From: Pelobium manganitolerans
GTDB taxonomy: Bacteria > Bacteroidota > Bacteroidia > Sphingobacteriales > Sphingobacteriaceae
Reading direction: 5' to 3'
Length of the DNA stretch: 64,000 nt
NCBI RefSeq assembly: GCF_003609575.1
Contig: NZ_MBTA01000029.1
Location: 1-64,000 of the forward strand
Shown: piece after piece, positions 45,357 to 53,642 of the stretch
How the letters are laid out: every line of letters starts with the position of its first letter
Position numbering within the stretch: the stretch's first letter is position 1
Made by a program: the position numbers and the translations under genes
Notes under the pieces: model-generated
What the model was told of the DNA's origin: nothing
The model's input: only the letters and a program-made list of their open reading frames with translations
Database searches by the model: none

Positions 45357-46604
45357 TTATTTGTCTATTTTATAGCCGCTTAGACCGTAAAACATTATAT
45401 ATAAATAACACATGATCGGCAAAGCAAAAGCCACCTTCCAGCTAAAATGATCAATCAATAAACCTTGCGAATAAGAAATAACGGCTCCGCCGGCAATGGC
45501 GGTAGATAGCAAACCGGATGCTTGCGTGGTGTGTTTCCCGAGACCGTTTACGGACAGCGAAAATATTACCGCGAACATGATGGAGTTAAACAAACCCACA
45601 CTAATCATTGCCCAAGAAGCTACCAAACCATTTGTTAATAGGGAAAGTACAATAACGGCTATGGCTGATAACGCACAGAACACCAAAACTTTTGACGCCT
45701 TGATATAATTCAATAACAATGAGCCCATAAACCGCCCAACAATCATACCGCCCCAATAAAATGCTACGTATGCGTTTGCTGCCTCTTCGGAAATCTTGAG
45801 TAAATCTGCGATGTAATTAGTTAAAAAAGTACCAATAGAAACTTCTGCGCCTACATAGAAAAAAATACCGGCAATGCCAAACCGCAAATTCCTAAAACTA
45901 AGTGCCGATTGCTGGCTTCCTGGCTCATCTGCCGGTTTCTCCTGTTCATCTGATGAAGTAGATACAACAGGCAGCTTTAGCATCAGCACCGCAAGAGCAA
46001 TCAATATCAGCAACAGCGATATACCTAAATAGGGAGATTTTACCGCATCCGACGAAGCTGATTCTTGTATTTGCCCCAATATAAAGTAAGCACCAAAAAT
46101 TGGCGCTACTGTTGTACCCACAGAACCAATGCCCTGTATAAGCGTTAACCTAGAAGAAGCAGTACGCGCCGGCCCCAGTACTGTAATGTATGGATTTGCC
46201 GCAACTTGTAAAAGCACAATACCTATAGCCAAAACAAAAAGCGCCGCCAAAAACAGATAATATTGGTGTACCACCGCAGCCGGATAAAACAGTGCCGCCC
46301 CAATTGCCGCTATACCAAAACCGGTAACCATTCCTTTTTTGTAGCCGATTCGTCCTACTAATTTTCCGGCCGGGATAGACATAATGCCGTAGGTTAAAAA
46401 GAAGTAAAATTGAACTAAGGATGATTGCGAATAGTTTAGGTTAAAACCTTTTTTAAAGAAAGGCACCAACGTATCATTTAAACAGGTAATAAAGCCCATC
46501 ATAAAATAAAGTACAGCAAGCGATATTAAAGCCGGTGTATAATTAACTTTTATCGGCTCTGAAGAAACTTGCGCTTGTGTTGCTGTTGATGGGATATTTG
46601 CCAT
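45357..46604 (-). CDS. MFS sugar permease (FucP/NagP/GluP-like)
   Basis: This is a 415-aa inner-membrane transporter with 12 predicted helices. It carries GFITCLNDTLVPFFKKGFNL and PAGKLVGRIGYKKGMVTGFG in the first half and AANPYITVLGP near helix 4-5, signatures of the sugar:proton symporters related to FucP, NagP and GluP. It starts one base after the AGE-epimerase gene, so uptake and epimerisation are likely linked. The substrate could be GlcNAc, ManNAc or an oxidised derivative; it is not determinable here. Confidence 0.92.
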   Translation of the reverse strand: MANIPSTATQAQVSSEPIKVNYTPALISLAVLYFMMGFITCLNDTLVPFFKKGFNLNYSQSSLVQFYFFLTYGIMSIPAGKLVGRIGYKKGMVTGFGIAAIGAALFYPAAVVHQYYLFLAALFVLAIGIVLLQVAANPYITVLGPARTASSRLTLIQGIGSVGTTVAPIFGAYFILGQIQESASSDAVKSPYLGISLLLILIALAVLMLKLPVVSTSSDEQEKPADEPGSQQSALSFRNLRFGIAGIFFYVGAEVSIGTFLTNYIADLLKISEEAANAYVAFYWGGMIVGRFMGSLLLNYIKASKVLVFCALSAIAVIVLSLLTNGLVASWAMISVGLFNSIMFAVIFSLSVNGLGKHTTQASGLLSTAIAGGAVISYSQGLLIDHFSWKVAFALPIMCYLYIMFYGLSGYKIDK

Positions 46605-46605
46605 T

Positions 46606-47805
46606 TTAATCTTGTAAAGTTGTGGCCGCTTTTTTTGACGCGATGAATTCTAGTGTTTGATAGCATTGATAAAGGCCGCGCGGTACGTGAAAGCACCCTT
46701 TCCACTTGCCTCCTTTTAAAGGTAGCAAAACTTTGCCTTCTCGGTTTAAATAGCCAAACCACTCGCCATATTCTGGATCAGGGAAGTGGCTCCAAGTATA
46801 TTCATGTATTTTTTCAAACCACTGCCAGCATCTCTCATCGCCAGTGTACAGATATCCTTTAAGCATGCAAACCGTTGCTTCTATATGAACCCACCACAAC
46901 TTTTGGTCCCACTCTAGCTGTTGTGGCGGCGCACCTTTCACATCTTTAAAATATAATATGCCACCGTGTTCTTTGTCCCACCCGTACTCCAGAATATTTA
47001 GGGAAATATCTACTGCTTTTTTTGTTAATGCTGTATCGGAAGTTTTCTCTGCCAAATCCATAATAAACCACATCGCTTCTAAACCGTGGCCCGGATTTAT
47101 TAAACGGCCTTCAAAAGAGTTGACGAAAGCTCCATTTGGAGCTACGTTTTCTAGAATTAAACCTAGGTCTGGATGATAAAAGACATCCATTACAGAACCT
47201 ATAGCGTCTTTAATGGTGTCATCAACTAGTTTTTCATCTAAAAGATGCTCTACCTCTAATACCAGGTTAGACAGTATCATTGGTAATGAGAAGCCTTGGA
47301 TGGGACGCGTGCCATCTACTCCCTTGTTATAAATGCCTTTAGGGTTATCTTTCCGTTTTAAGATATTGAAGAATGTTTGGGTGGCTATATCGCCAAAATC
47401 TTTACGTCCTGTAGCTTTGTACAGTTGCCCAAAAGCCATAGTTGCAAAACAGTCAGAAAAAATATTGTAGGGCTGTACCAAAGCTTTACCCTCGCGGTTT
47501 AAAGAAAAATACCAATTGCCGGCTTCATCGCGTCCGTTCTTCATTAAAAAATCGGCGCCGTTCAGTGCAATATCCAACCATTCTTGTTTTTGCTCTACTT
47601 GGTTATAAAGCATTGCAAAACACCAAACCTGCCTGCACTGTAGCCAAATAAATTTATCGGTATCATACACTTTACCCGTGCGGTCTAAGCAAGTAAAATA
47701 ACCTCCAAATTCACGGTCAATTGAATGATCGGCCCAAAAAGGCACAACATCGTCTAGAAGATTTGTGCGATACATATCCCTATATGCAGCGAGAGTTTTT
47801 GACAT
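46606..47805 (-). CDS. AGE-family N-acyl-glucosamine 2-epimerase
   Basis: This 399-aa (alpha/alpha)6-barrel enzyme resembles the GlcNAc/ManNAc 2-epimerase (renin-binding protein) branch: FWADHSIDREFGGYFTCLDR, KFIWLQCRQVWCFAMLYN, NPGHGLEAMWFI and WWVHIEATVCML, with the catalytic His residues in the last two segments. It would interconvert N-acetylglucosamine and N-acetylmannosamine in the cytoplasm, or a related amino sugar. It is the first gene of the 14-gene oxidative operon; an AT-rich element and a -7-like box precede it. A cellobiose 2-epimerase function is less likely from the motif spelling. Confidence 0.9.
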   Translation of the reverse strand: MSKTLAAYRDMYRTNLLDDVVPFWADHSIDREFGGYFTCLDRTGKVYDTDKFIWLQCRQVWCFAMLYNQVEQKQEWLDIALNGADFLMKNGRDEAGNWYFSLNREGKALVQPYNIFSDCFATMAFGQLYKATGRKDFGDIATQTFFNILKRKDNPKGIYNKGVDGTRPIQGFSLPMILSNLVLEVEHLLDEKLVDDTIKDAIGSVMDVFYHPDLGLILENVAPNGAFVNSFEGRLINPGHGLEAMWFIMDLAEKTSDTALTKKAVDISLNILEYGWDKEHGGILYFKDVKGAPPQQLEWDQKLWWVHIEATVCMLKGYLYTGDERCWQWFEKIHEYTWSHFPDPEYGEWFGYLNREGKVLLPLKGGKWKGCFHVPRGLYQCYQTLEFIASKKAATTLQD

Positions 47806-47890
47806 TGATGATGATTAGTTAAATAAAAATAATAATTGGATGCTAAACCTCCGCGCTAAGGAGTTAAGCAATACGTTTAGATTCCAATGC

Positions 47891-47941
47891 TAAAATTAGT
47901 AATTTTTTTAAAAAACTAAAATACTTTTTAATTTTATTTAA
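47891..47941 (-). promoter_or_regulatory. Promoter region of the 14-gene operon
   Basis: On the minus strand TAATTTTA (47898-47891) resembles a Bacteroidota -7 box about 85 bases before the AGE start, with a strongly AT-rich stretch just upstream (47900-47941) similar to those at 26910-26955, 51031-51070 and 56440-56480. The 167-base gap contains no other structure I can support. Confidence 0.4.
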
Positions 47942-47972
47942 AATATGCAGTCATTAATACTTAAGGCACCAA

Positions 47973-50096
47973 TTAATCTGCAATCATCAATGCAATAACC
48001 TGCTGTGCCTCATTTTTAATATTCGAGGTTTTGCTAATATCCCACAAACTACTATTTTCCTGATGCAAAGCTAAAGTGCTTACTATCCAACTTTGAGTCC
48101 AGCCGGTAAGTGTGCCCCAGGCGCCCCAACCTGCATCGGCATTTGAGGCCCAATACTCCCATCTGTTATAATCAAATGCGCGGAACCACGCTCCGTCTAA
48201 ATCTTTATGCGTTTTACTTTTCACCTGAATTTTCACTAAAAAATCGGCTATTTTATCTACCGCAACTTTATATTTATCTTCGCCGGTTGCCCTTGCAGCC
48301 TCATTAAGCGCAAAAAAACCGAAATTGGTGGTGTACAACATATCTGCAACGGGATCTCCGTTTACGGCAATTAAAGGAGCCTCTGTCTTTCCATAATCGG
48401 CGTTGGTTTTGGTTGCACCAAACATACCTTCCGATGAAGATCCGAGCTCTTCTCTAATAGCGCCCGACTCATCCATGTTTTCTAAAACCTTATCGGCTAT
48501 TAAACTTAGCCATTCTCTATGCTTTGGCGTATCTTCTACCCGTACTAGCCAAGCCAACGGCAATATCATTCTGGCGCGTTCCTGCTGTATACCGTTTGTC
48601 CATTTCCAGTCCGGGTACTTTCCCATGGTTATAGCTATAGCCTTTTTGGCCTGCTCTAGAAATGGTTTGTAGCCAGTCTTGTCATATAACCACAGATAAC
48701 AGGCCCACATCCAAGACTCAAAATGAGGGTGCGGATAAATTAAATCTCTATTTTGAAGCGCTTTAAGCCCCTTCTTCACTATATCAACATCTTCTAACCG
48801 CTCTCCCCGGAAACCGTTTTTGCCTGTAGTTCTAAAGTTGGCAATAATGGCTTCAGCAATATATTTATCCCATTGGCTATCATTAAGTCTGGCAGATGCA
48901 CCAAGCGCACCCAAGATCACTCGCGCATTATCGTCTCCGTAGTAAATGTAGGGGTGCGTCATACTCCAACCTACCAAACCATAAGCCGGCGATTGTGGGT
49001 TGTTCCGATTGTCGCCTCTCAAAATAGAAGTTTTAAAGACGTAGTTGAGTAGGTTTTTTGCCACGGTTTTATCTCTTTCGGATGCATTTTTTGCAGATGT
49101 AAGCGAATAAGCTACTTCAGCATTACAATCCGCACGCATCCAATATCTATATATCTGTGAGCCGTCTATCTGGATACGGGACAAATGCCCTTCAAGTACA
49201 CCTAAAGACCCATCTCCAACAGGAACAGATTGGCTCAAAGGCGGCCCCGCCGGGTTAAGGCCATCCCCCTGCCTTTTCAAAAACTGCGCTTCCCAAGATG
49301 GGTGAACAAAAAATCTCCCTTTATAAAACCATTCATTGCCACGTTTAATGGCTTCTTGGTGGTCTTTAGCGGTAACAGTATAGTTTTTAGCAAATACAGG
49401 CGAAACCGGCAAAGGCCAAACCTTAAAACTCCATTGCGTTTTTGGATGTAAATAACTGAATATGTATTCCCAAACTGGCTTAAGATGATCCACCGGCCCA
49501 AATCGGGACGTTAGCAGGTTAGATAAGCGTGTAGTTGCTACCAACGCATTTCCTTCTTTAAATAACAGTGGATCGTGTCTAACGTCGCTGACTCCGTACT
49601 GCGCGTCATCAAACCCGGCAACCTTAGCAACAATAATTAGAGGGTTCTTTGCTTTGGATTTTACAAAATAGGCATTATGAACTGCAAACAAATCAAGCGA
49701 ATCTACGCCTGGGATGATATTTGTAATCACAACGCCACGTTCTAATTGCGTTTGCACAGTATCTTTACTTACCGCTAAACCTGTTTGCACATCCGGATAT
49801 TCTACAAATACCTTTAGTTGCTTTTCTTTTATAATTTTTGCTACTCCCGGAGTATAAGAAAAACGCTTTTGAGGGTATTGGTTAGCAACAAAGATAACTG
49901 CTCCACCAATTTTAGCTGCATTTACGGCATCTATCTGCCGTTCTATATTTTGAAAGCTGTAGTTATTGGAACGCAAAATATTCACAATATCGTTTTTACC
50001 GTCTGAACAAATAATAACTTGGCTCGTAGTTGTTTGTGCGCAAACTGTATTTACAATTAAACATATGTAAAATGCGAGAAGTGCTTTTTTAATCAT
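47973..50096 (-). CDS. Large secreted protein, N-terminal amidotransferase-like and C-terminal alpha/alpha-toroid-like
   Basis: This 707-aa protein has a signal peptide (ending VCAQ). The first 230 residues look like an alpha/beta domain (TSQVIICSDGKNDIVNILRS, GGAVIFVANQYPQKRF). From about residue 250 on the chain is helix-rich with aromatic clusters (WFYKGRFFVHPSWEA, YPHPHFESWMWACYLWLYD, WSMTHPYIYYG, YWASNADAGWGAWGTLTGWT), the look of an (alpha/alpha)6 toroid as in many glycoside hydrolases and lyases. I do not recognise a family. It is its own transcription unit, between the oxidative operon and the type IX/NAGPA pairs, with a CATCTTTA box about 50 bases upstream. It is a candidate new glycan-active enzyme. 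Confidence 0.8.
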   Translation of the reverse strand: MIKKALLAFYICLIVNTVCAQTTTSQVIICSDGKNDIVNILRSNNYSFQNIERQIDAVNAAKIGGAVIFVANQYPQKRFSYTPGVAKIIKEKQLKVFVEYPDVQTGLAVSKDTVQTQLERGVVITNIIPGVDSLDLFAVHNAYFVKSKAKNPLIIVAKVAGFDDAQYGVSDVRHDPLLFKEGNALVATTRLSNLLTSRFGPVDHLKPVWEYIFSYLHPKTQWSFKVWPLPVSPVFAKNYTVTAKDHQEAIKRGNEWFYKGRFFVHPSWEAQFLKRQGDGLNPAGPPLSQSVPVGDGSLGVLEGHLSRIQIDGSQIYRYWMRADCNAEVAYSLTSAKNASERDKTVAKNLLNYVFKTSILRGDNRNNPQSPAYGLVGWSMTHPYIYYGDDNARVILGALGASARLNDSQWDKYIAEAIIANFRTTGKNGFRGERLEDVDIVKKGLKALQNRDLIYPHPHFESWMWACYLWLYDKTGYKPFLEQAKKAIAITMGKYPDWKWTNGIQQERARMILPLAWLVRVEDTPKHREWLSLIADKVLENMDESGAIREELGSSSEGMFGATKTNADYGKTEAPLIAVNGDPVADMLYTTNFGFFALNEAARATGEDKYKVAVDKIADFLVKIQVKSKTHKDLDGAWFRAFDYNRWEYWASNADAGWGAWGTLTGWTQSWIVSTLALHQENSSLWDISKTSNIKNEAQQVIALMIAD

Positions 50097-50274
50097 TATT
50101 TAGGATTATAGTTAAAAGGAAAAGATGAGATTCTTGAGGAAAATAAAGATGAACTTGTCAAATAATAATAATTTTATGGAGTTAGCCTATGTGCTTATTA
50201 ACGCGAACTTTTACCTGCAAACTGTTTAACCCGTAACTTAAAAAAGCATAAAGATTATTACGCAGCTGTTTAGA

Positions 50275-50985
50275 TTAATAAAAACTGATTTTTTGAGTGA
50301 GCACCTCATCAGACAGACGAACACAAACCACGTACACCCCCGGAGAAAAATCAAAAGTATCAAATTCCAGATTATTACGCCCAATAATTATAGGAATATT
50401 AGCTTTTCTAACCAAGCTACCATTCGCATTATAAACTCTTACGCTTGCATTAGCTTGAGCACAAGACGCAACAATGGCCACTCCAAGACTTTTTCCTGAA
50501 GAGAAAGAAGCATATAATTTTTCTTGCGCTAAACTGAAATTGGCGGTTATTACCTTCAACCTGCTTTTTGTGCCGTCCACATCCAACAGTTCTAAAGCAT
50601 AATAATTACGGCCACCAAACGGAACATTATCTGTGTATTGATAGTTTGTTACAGCAGATGTATTGCCTTTGGCGGCGATTTGTGCAATTTGTTCAAAGCT
50701 TTTCCCATCTGCAGAGCGCCATAAAACAAAATGCGAAGTGTTTTTTTCTGCCGCAGTGGCCCAGTATAACTTTACGGATTGCGACAAGGTTTTCAAAGAA
50801 AAATCAAGCAGGGTTACCGGAAGAGTAGCATTTCTTAGCTTCAAAATATAATCCGCATTGCTTCCGGCGTGCCCGTAACCAAAGTTCCGTTCAGATTCAT
50901 TACTAATTATACCACTTAACCCAACCTTGTCATCCGAAGGGGCGGCTAAAAACGCGGCCGCCATAAAACATACAATTAGCTTCAT
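50275..50985 (-). CDS. Type IX-sorted fibronectin-like secreted protein
   Basis: This is a 236-aa protein with a signal peptide from MKLIVCFMAAAFLA; an upstream start at 51009 adds eight residues. The middle is a fibronectin/Ig-like module (VKLYWATAAEKNTSHFVLWR, FEQIAQIAAKGNTS) common just before type IX sorting domains. The last 75 residues fit a type A sorting domain (VRVYNANGSLVRKA, DFSPGVYVVCV, a final beta strand). It has little besides these parts, so it may be the stub of a larger cargo. It is divergent from the phosphodiester glycosidase at 51086 and resembles the C-terminal part of the protein at 54627-56369. Confidence 0.78.
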   Translation of the reverse strand: MKLIVCFMAAAFLAAPSDDKVGLSGIISNESERNFGYGHAGSNADYILKLRNATLPVTLLDFSLKTLSQSVKLYWATAAEKNTSHFVLWRSADGKSFEQIAQIAAKGNTSAVTNYQYTDNVPFGGRNYYALELLDVDGTKSRLKVITANFSLAQEKLYASFSSGKSLGVAIVASCAQANASVRVYNANGSLVRKANIPIIIGRNNLEFDTFDFSPGVYVVCVRLSDEVLTQKISFY

Positions 50986-51030
50986 AAAGGATTTTAAATA
51001 GAGGTTCATTAATTACAAAGCCAATTTATA

Positions 51031-51070
51031 AATTTTTTTAATAACTTGGTGCTATTACAAATTTTTATAT
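51031..51070. promoter_or_regulatory. Shared AT-rich element, copy at the first NAGPA pair
   Basis: The stretch aligns with 56441-56480 at 32 of 40 positions with one gap in my hand alignment, including a shared TAACTT core and an identical AAATTTTTATA end. Both lie between a minus-strand type IX gene and a plus-strand phosphodiester glycosidase gene. It is probably a common regulatory element; part of the similarity is due to the low-complexity composition. Confidence 0.45.
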
Positions 51071-51085
51071 AAATTAATATCGCTT

Positions 51086-52627
51086 ATGAACAACGCACTT
51101 ACCTTCTTTATTCTATCATCTATCTCTTTTTCGGCATTTGCGCAGAGCGTAGTTATAAACAGAGTGTTTAAAGGAGCGGGAAGCGACGGACAATATGACG
51201 CGATAGAACTGCTGGTTGTAGAAGATCATATTGATATGCGCAACTGGATTTTAAAAGATTACGCAAACAATGCACGTACCGGAGTAGATGGAGACTGGGG
51301 AGCAAAATTAAGGTTTAAAGATAAAGCACTTTGGAAAAATCTTAGATCTGGAACTACAATTGTTATCAGAAAAGGCGACGCAAACGGGCAGAACCCGTCA
51401 CCAGACCCCTTATATCAAGAAGACACGAATGCTTCTGATTTTACAATTGATATTAGCGCACACAATAAGACCTTGCTTAGGCCACTGGCCAGCCCTAACG
51501 TTGCAAACCCGCCTACTTATTCGCACAAAGATTTAATCCTGGGTGGCACGGAACTAGTGCTTCTACGTTGGGATGACGGATTTGGTGAGGGAATGGGCTC
51601 TGCCAATGCTGTTCATGCTTTTGCTTACGGAGACCTGTCATCTTCTGCTCACTTTGCCGGCATTGCATCCCCAAAATTGCACCACACTTCGGGCCCAGTT
51701 GCGGGCGGCTATGCTTATGCAAAATTGGCAAACAAAAACATAACTGACTATGCTACAATTGCCGGCACCAGCGCCAATCCTAAGCCACCAATCTATACCC
51801 CGCCAGCTAACAACAACGAGTCTTTGGCGCAAAAGCTTAAAAATAATTCCACATTGGTTAAAACTATAATTAATGAAAATATAAGATACAATTACCCAGG
51901 AGTGAAAGAGGTTTATATCACTTATAAAACTGCGTCAGACGCAAATATGACGCTTTACATTTTGGATATAGACTTAACCGACCCTAAATTAAGTATAGAA
52001 GTGGGAACACAAAATGACAAGTTTGTAGCTAACGGCACACAAACCGTATTGGATATGGTGTCGGCAAAAAATGCAAATGTTTTTGAAAAACACGTAATAG
52101 CAGGTATAAACGGCGATTATTTTGATTTTTCTACTGGCATTGCAAATGCATCTATTATTAAAGATGGAACCATCGTAAGAGATTACATGAGCGCGGGCTA
52201 TAAGTTTTTTGGGCAACTGGATAATAAAACCTATAAAATTGGCGAACAGCCGGAATACATTAAACTGAAGCATAAATTTCAAGAGCTAATTGGAGGCAGA
52301 TATCCTTTGATATTAAACGGCACCATAATCAATTCTACGGACGGTGCAATAGCTCCGCGTACCGCTATTGGCCTTATTAACGAAAAAAGAGCTATCATGA
52401 TGGTAGCCGACGGACGTCAGGCACATTCTGTAGGTTACAGTTTGCCACAATTGGCAGAGGCAATGAAGGCGTTGGGCGCAAAAGATGCCGTTAATCTTGA
52501 CGGGGGCGGTTCTAGCACCTTTGTGATTAGGGAAAGCAATGGAAATTCTGTTATAAAGAACGCTCCGTCTGATGGAAGTCCGCGAAAGGTCTCCAACGCT
52601 TTATTTTTGATGCGGAAAACAGACTAG
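51086..52627 (+). CDS. Phosphodiester glycosidase (NAGPA family) with N-terminal lamin-tail-like domain
   Basis: This is a 513-aa secreted protein (signal ending AFAQ). Residues about 20-215 resemble a lamin-tail/beta-sandwich adhesion domain (VVINRVFKGAGSDGQYDAIELLVV); a proline-rich linker follows, then the NAGPA (DUF2233) domain. That domain shows HVIAGINGDYFDFSTG, AIAPRTAIGLI, MVADGRQAHSVGYSL and DAVNLDGGGSSTFV, the last being the family's most conserved motif. NAGPA enzymes cleave GlcNAc-1-phosphodiesters. The start is set by the signal peptide. A strong terminator follows 36 bases after the stop. Paralog of 56514-57434. Confidence 0.92.
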   Translation: MNNALTFFILSSISFSAFAQSVVINRVFKGAGSDGQYDAIELLVVEDHIDMRNWILKDYANNARTGVDGDWGAKLRFKDKALWKNLRSGTTIVIRKGDANGQNPSPDPLYQEDTNASDFTIDISAHNKTLLRPLASPNVANPPTYSHKDLILGGTELVLLRWDDGFGEGMGSANAVHAFAYGDLSSSAHFAGIASPKLHHTSGPVAGGYAYAKLANKNITDYATIAGTSANPKPPIYTPPANNNESLAQKLKNNSTLVKTIINENIRYNYPGVKEVYITYKTASDANMTLYILDIDLTDPKLSIEVGTQNDKFVANGTQTVLDMVSAKNANVFEKHVIAGINGDYFDFSTGIANASIIKDGTIVRDYMSAGYKFFGQLDNKTYKIGEQPEYIKLKHKFQELIGGRYPLILNGTIINSTDGAIAPRTAIGLINEKRAIMMVADGRQAHSVGYSLPQLAEAMKALGAKDAVNLDGGGSSTFVIRESNGNSVIKNAPSDGSPRKVSNALFLMRKTD

Positions 52628-52662
52628 CATTTCCGCGTAGGTAAAGAAATAGATTTATAACG

Positions 52663-52696
52663 AAAAAGCAGGAAGATTAATCTTTCTTGCTTTTTT
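52663..52696 (+). terminator. Rho-independent terminator after the NAGPA gene
   Basis: AAAAAGCAGGAAGA pairs with TCTTTCTTGCTTTTT across a four-base TTAA loop, with one mispaired/bulged position, and runs into a T tract. It lies 36 bases after the stop codon of the phosphodiester glycosidase. Confidence 0.8.
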
Positions 52697-52944
52697 GTTT
52701 AGTTAGAGTTGACGCCCACTTGTCGGTCTATAATTATTTTGGCTTAATACGTATTAAATCCACTCCAACGCTGGACCAAATAGAGGCTAAACTAAGAGAT
52801 ACATATTATAGCGAATATTGGCTTAGTGTGCTCCGTCGATTGAAAGCGTTGGTTCCTGAACACTTAATGATAATGATTTTTGAGGATTGCAAAAGAAAAA
52901 ACCTTTTATTGCAATGCAGTAAATTATATATTAATCCCCAATAA
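52687..52944 (+). other. Open stretch, possible gene fragment
   Basis: Up to 85 codons are open with only a TTG start that lies within the terminator. The middle (SVYNYFGLIRIKSTPTLDQI, YYSEYWLSVLRRLKALVP) looks protein-like, but no family is recognised and there is no promoter. The region between the terminator and 53160 otherwise holds nothing I can support. It is most likely a remnant or chance. Confidence 0.25.
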
Positions 52945-53160
52945 CCAGCCATATTTTAAATAAATCTTAAAAGATGACCATTAGAAATGCCTGGCCTTCA
53001 GGAGATTTTTTTTCAATTGCAGTCACCCTTTAAAGCTCCCTAGTTGTTGTAGTGATTAAATGATTTATCCGGCTTTCCAAAACGCTGACATACGCAAAAC
53101 TGTGCTGGAAAATCACTTTGCCAATTTTAAATCAATTATTGTATTACTAAAAACTTAATT

Positions 53161-53283
53161 ATGAAGCTGAAATCTTTACTAATTTTATTCTTGGCGTTTA
53201 CGTATCTAAACGCAAACGCACAGTCTTTTACAACCAACTGGGAAAAAGGCGAGTTGAGAATCCGGTTGCGAAGAGCCGAATAA
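53161..53283 (+). pseudogene. 5' remnant of a secreted-protein gene
   Basis: A 40-codon frame begins with a convincing signal peptide (MKLKSLLILFLAFTYLNANA, then QSFTTNWEKGEL) and then turns into sequence that is the reverse complement of an ECF sigma-factor gene, ending at a stop at 53281. Homology to a real secreted protein ends near 53250, so only the 5' end of the gene survives. The original product is not identifiable. Confidence 0.65.
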
Positions 53284-53514
53284 AGATATGCAGCTAGAAT
53301 ATAATTTGGTACTAAGGATTCCCTGTCGGCCCATAGTTTTGCAAATAATTCGTGCACTACGTCTCTACATTCTTCCCTATTTTTTAGCCTTTTATATGCA
53401 AAAATATATAAAGGCCCTTTATCCTGGTATAGATTTCAGCATAAGCGGCCTGGTCGCCTTCTTTCAATAAAAGAAAAAGCTCAGCATCAGAATGTTCAAC
53501 ATGCCCTGCCATCT
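53253..53514 (-). pseudogene. ECF sigma-70 factor, frameshifted and 3'-truncated
   Basis: From an ATG at 53514 the frame reads AELFLLLKEGDQAAYAEIYT and then stops; one frame over it resumes with LYIFAYKRLKNREECRDVV, then HELFAKLWADRESL and AAYLYSALRNRILN, which are the region-2 helices of Bacteroidota ECF (FecI-type) sigma factors. A single missing T near 53426 would restore the frame (TRYKGP). After NRILN the homology ends at about 53253 against the secreted-protein remnant. Region 4 is lost. It probably once regulated a SusC-type operon. Confidence 0.8.
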
Positions 53515-53642
53515 GTAGTTAACACATTAAAAGATATTTTAAGAAATCGGTTTATAAGACCTCAATTTAAATATTTTTTAATATCAGTAAGGCTATCTCG
53601 AGCAGGACAACTATAGAGATTTTGTTTCTGTTAGGGCAGGAA

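Noticed and set aside
38698-47805. Sialic-acid catabolic (nan) locus
   Set aside because: An AGE epimerase and a DHDPS-fold lyase are present, but there is no sialidase, the lyase belongs to a diverged subfamily, and oxidative genes dominate. Kept only as a weak alternative.
53136-53357. A 73-codon minus-strand gene
   Set aside because: It is a composite: the first half is the middle of an ECF sigma factor, the second half is the reverse complement of a signal peptide on the other strand. Treated as part of a deletion scar.
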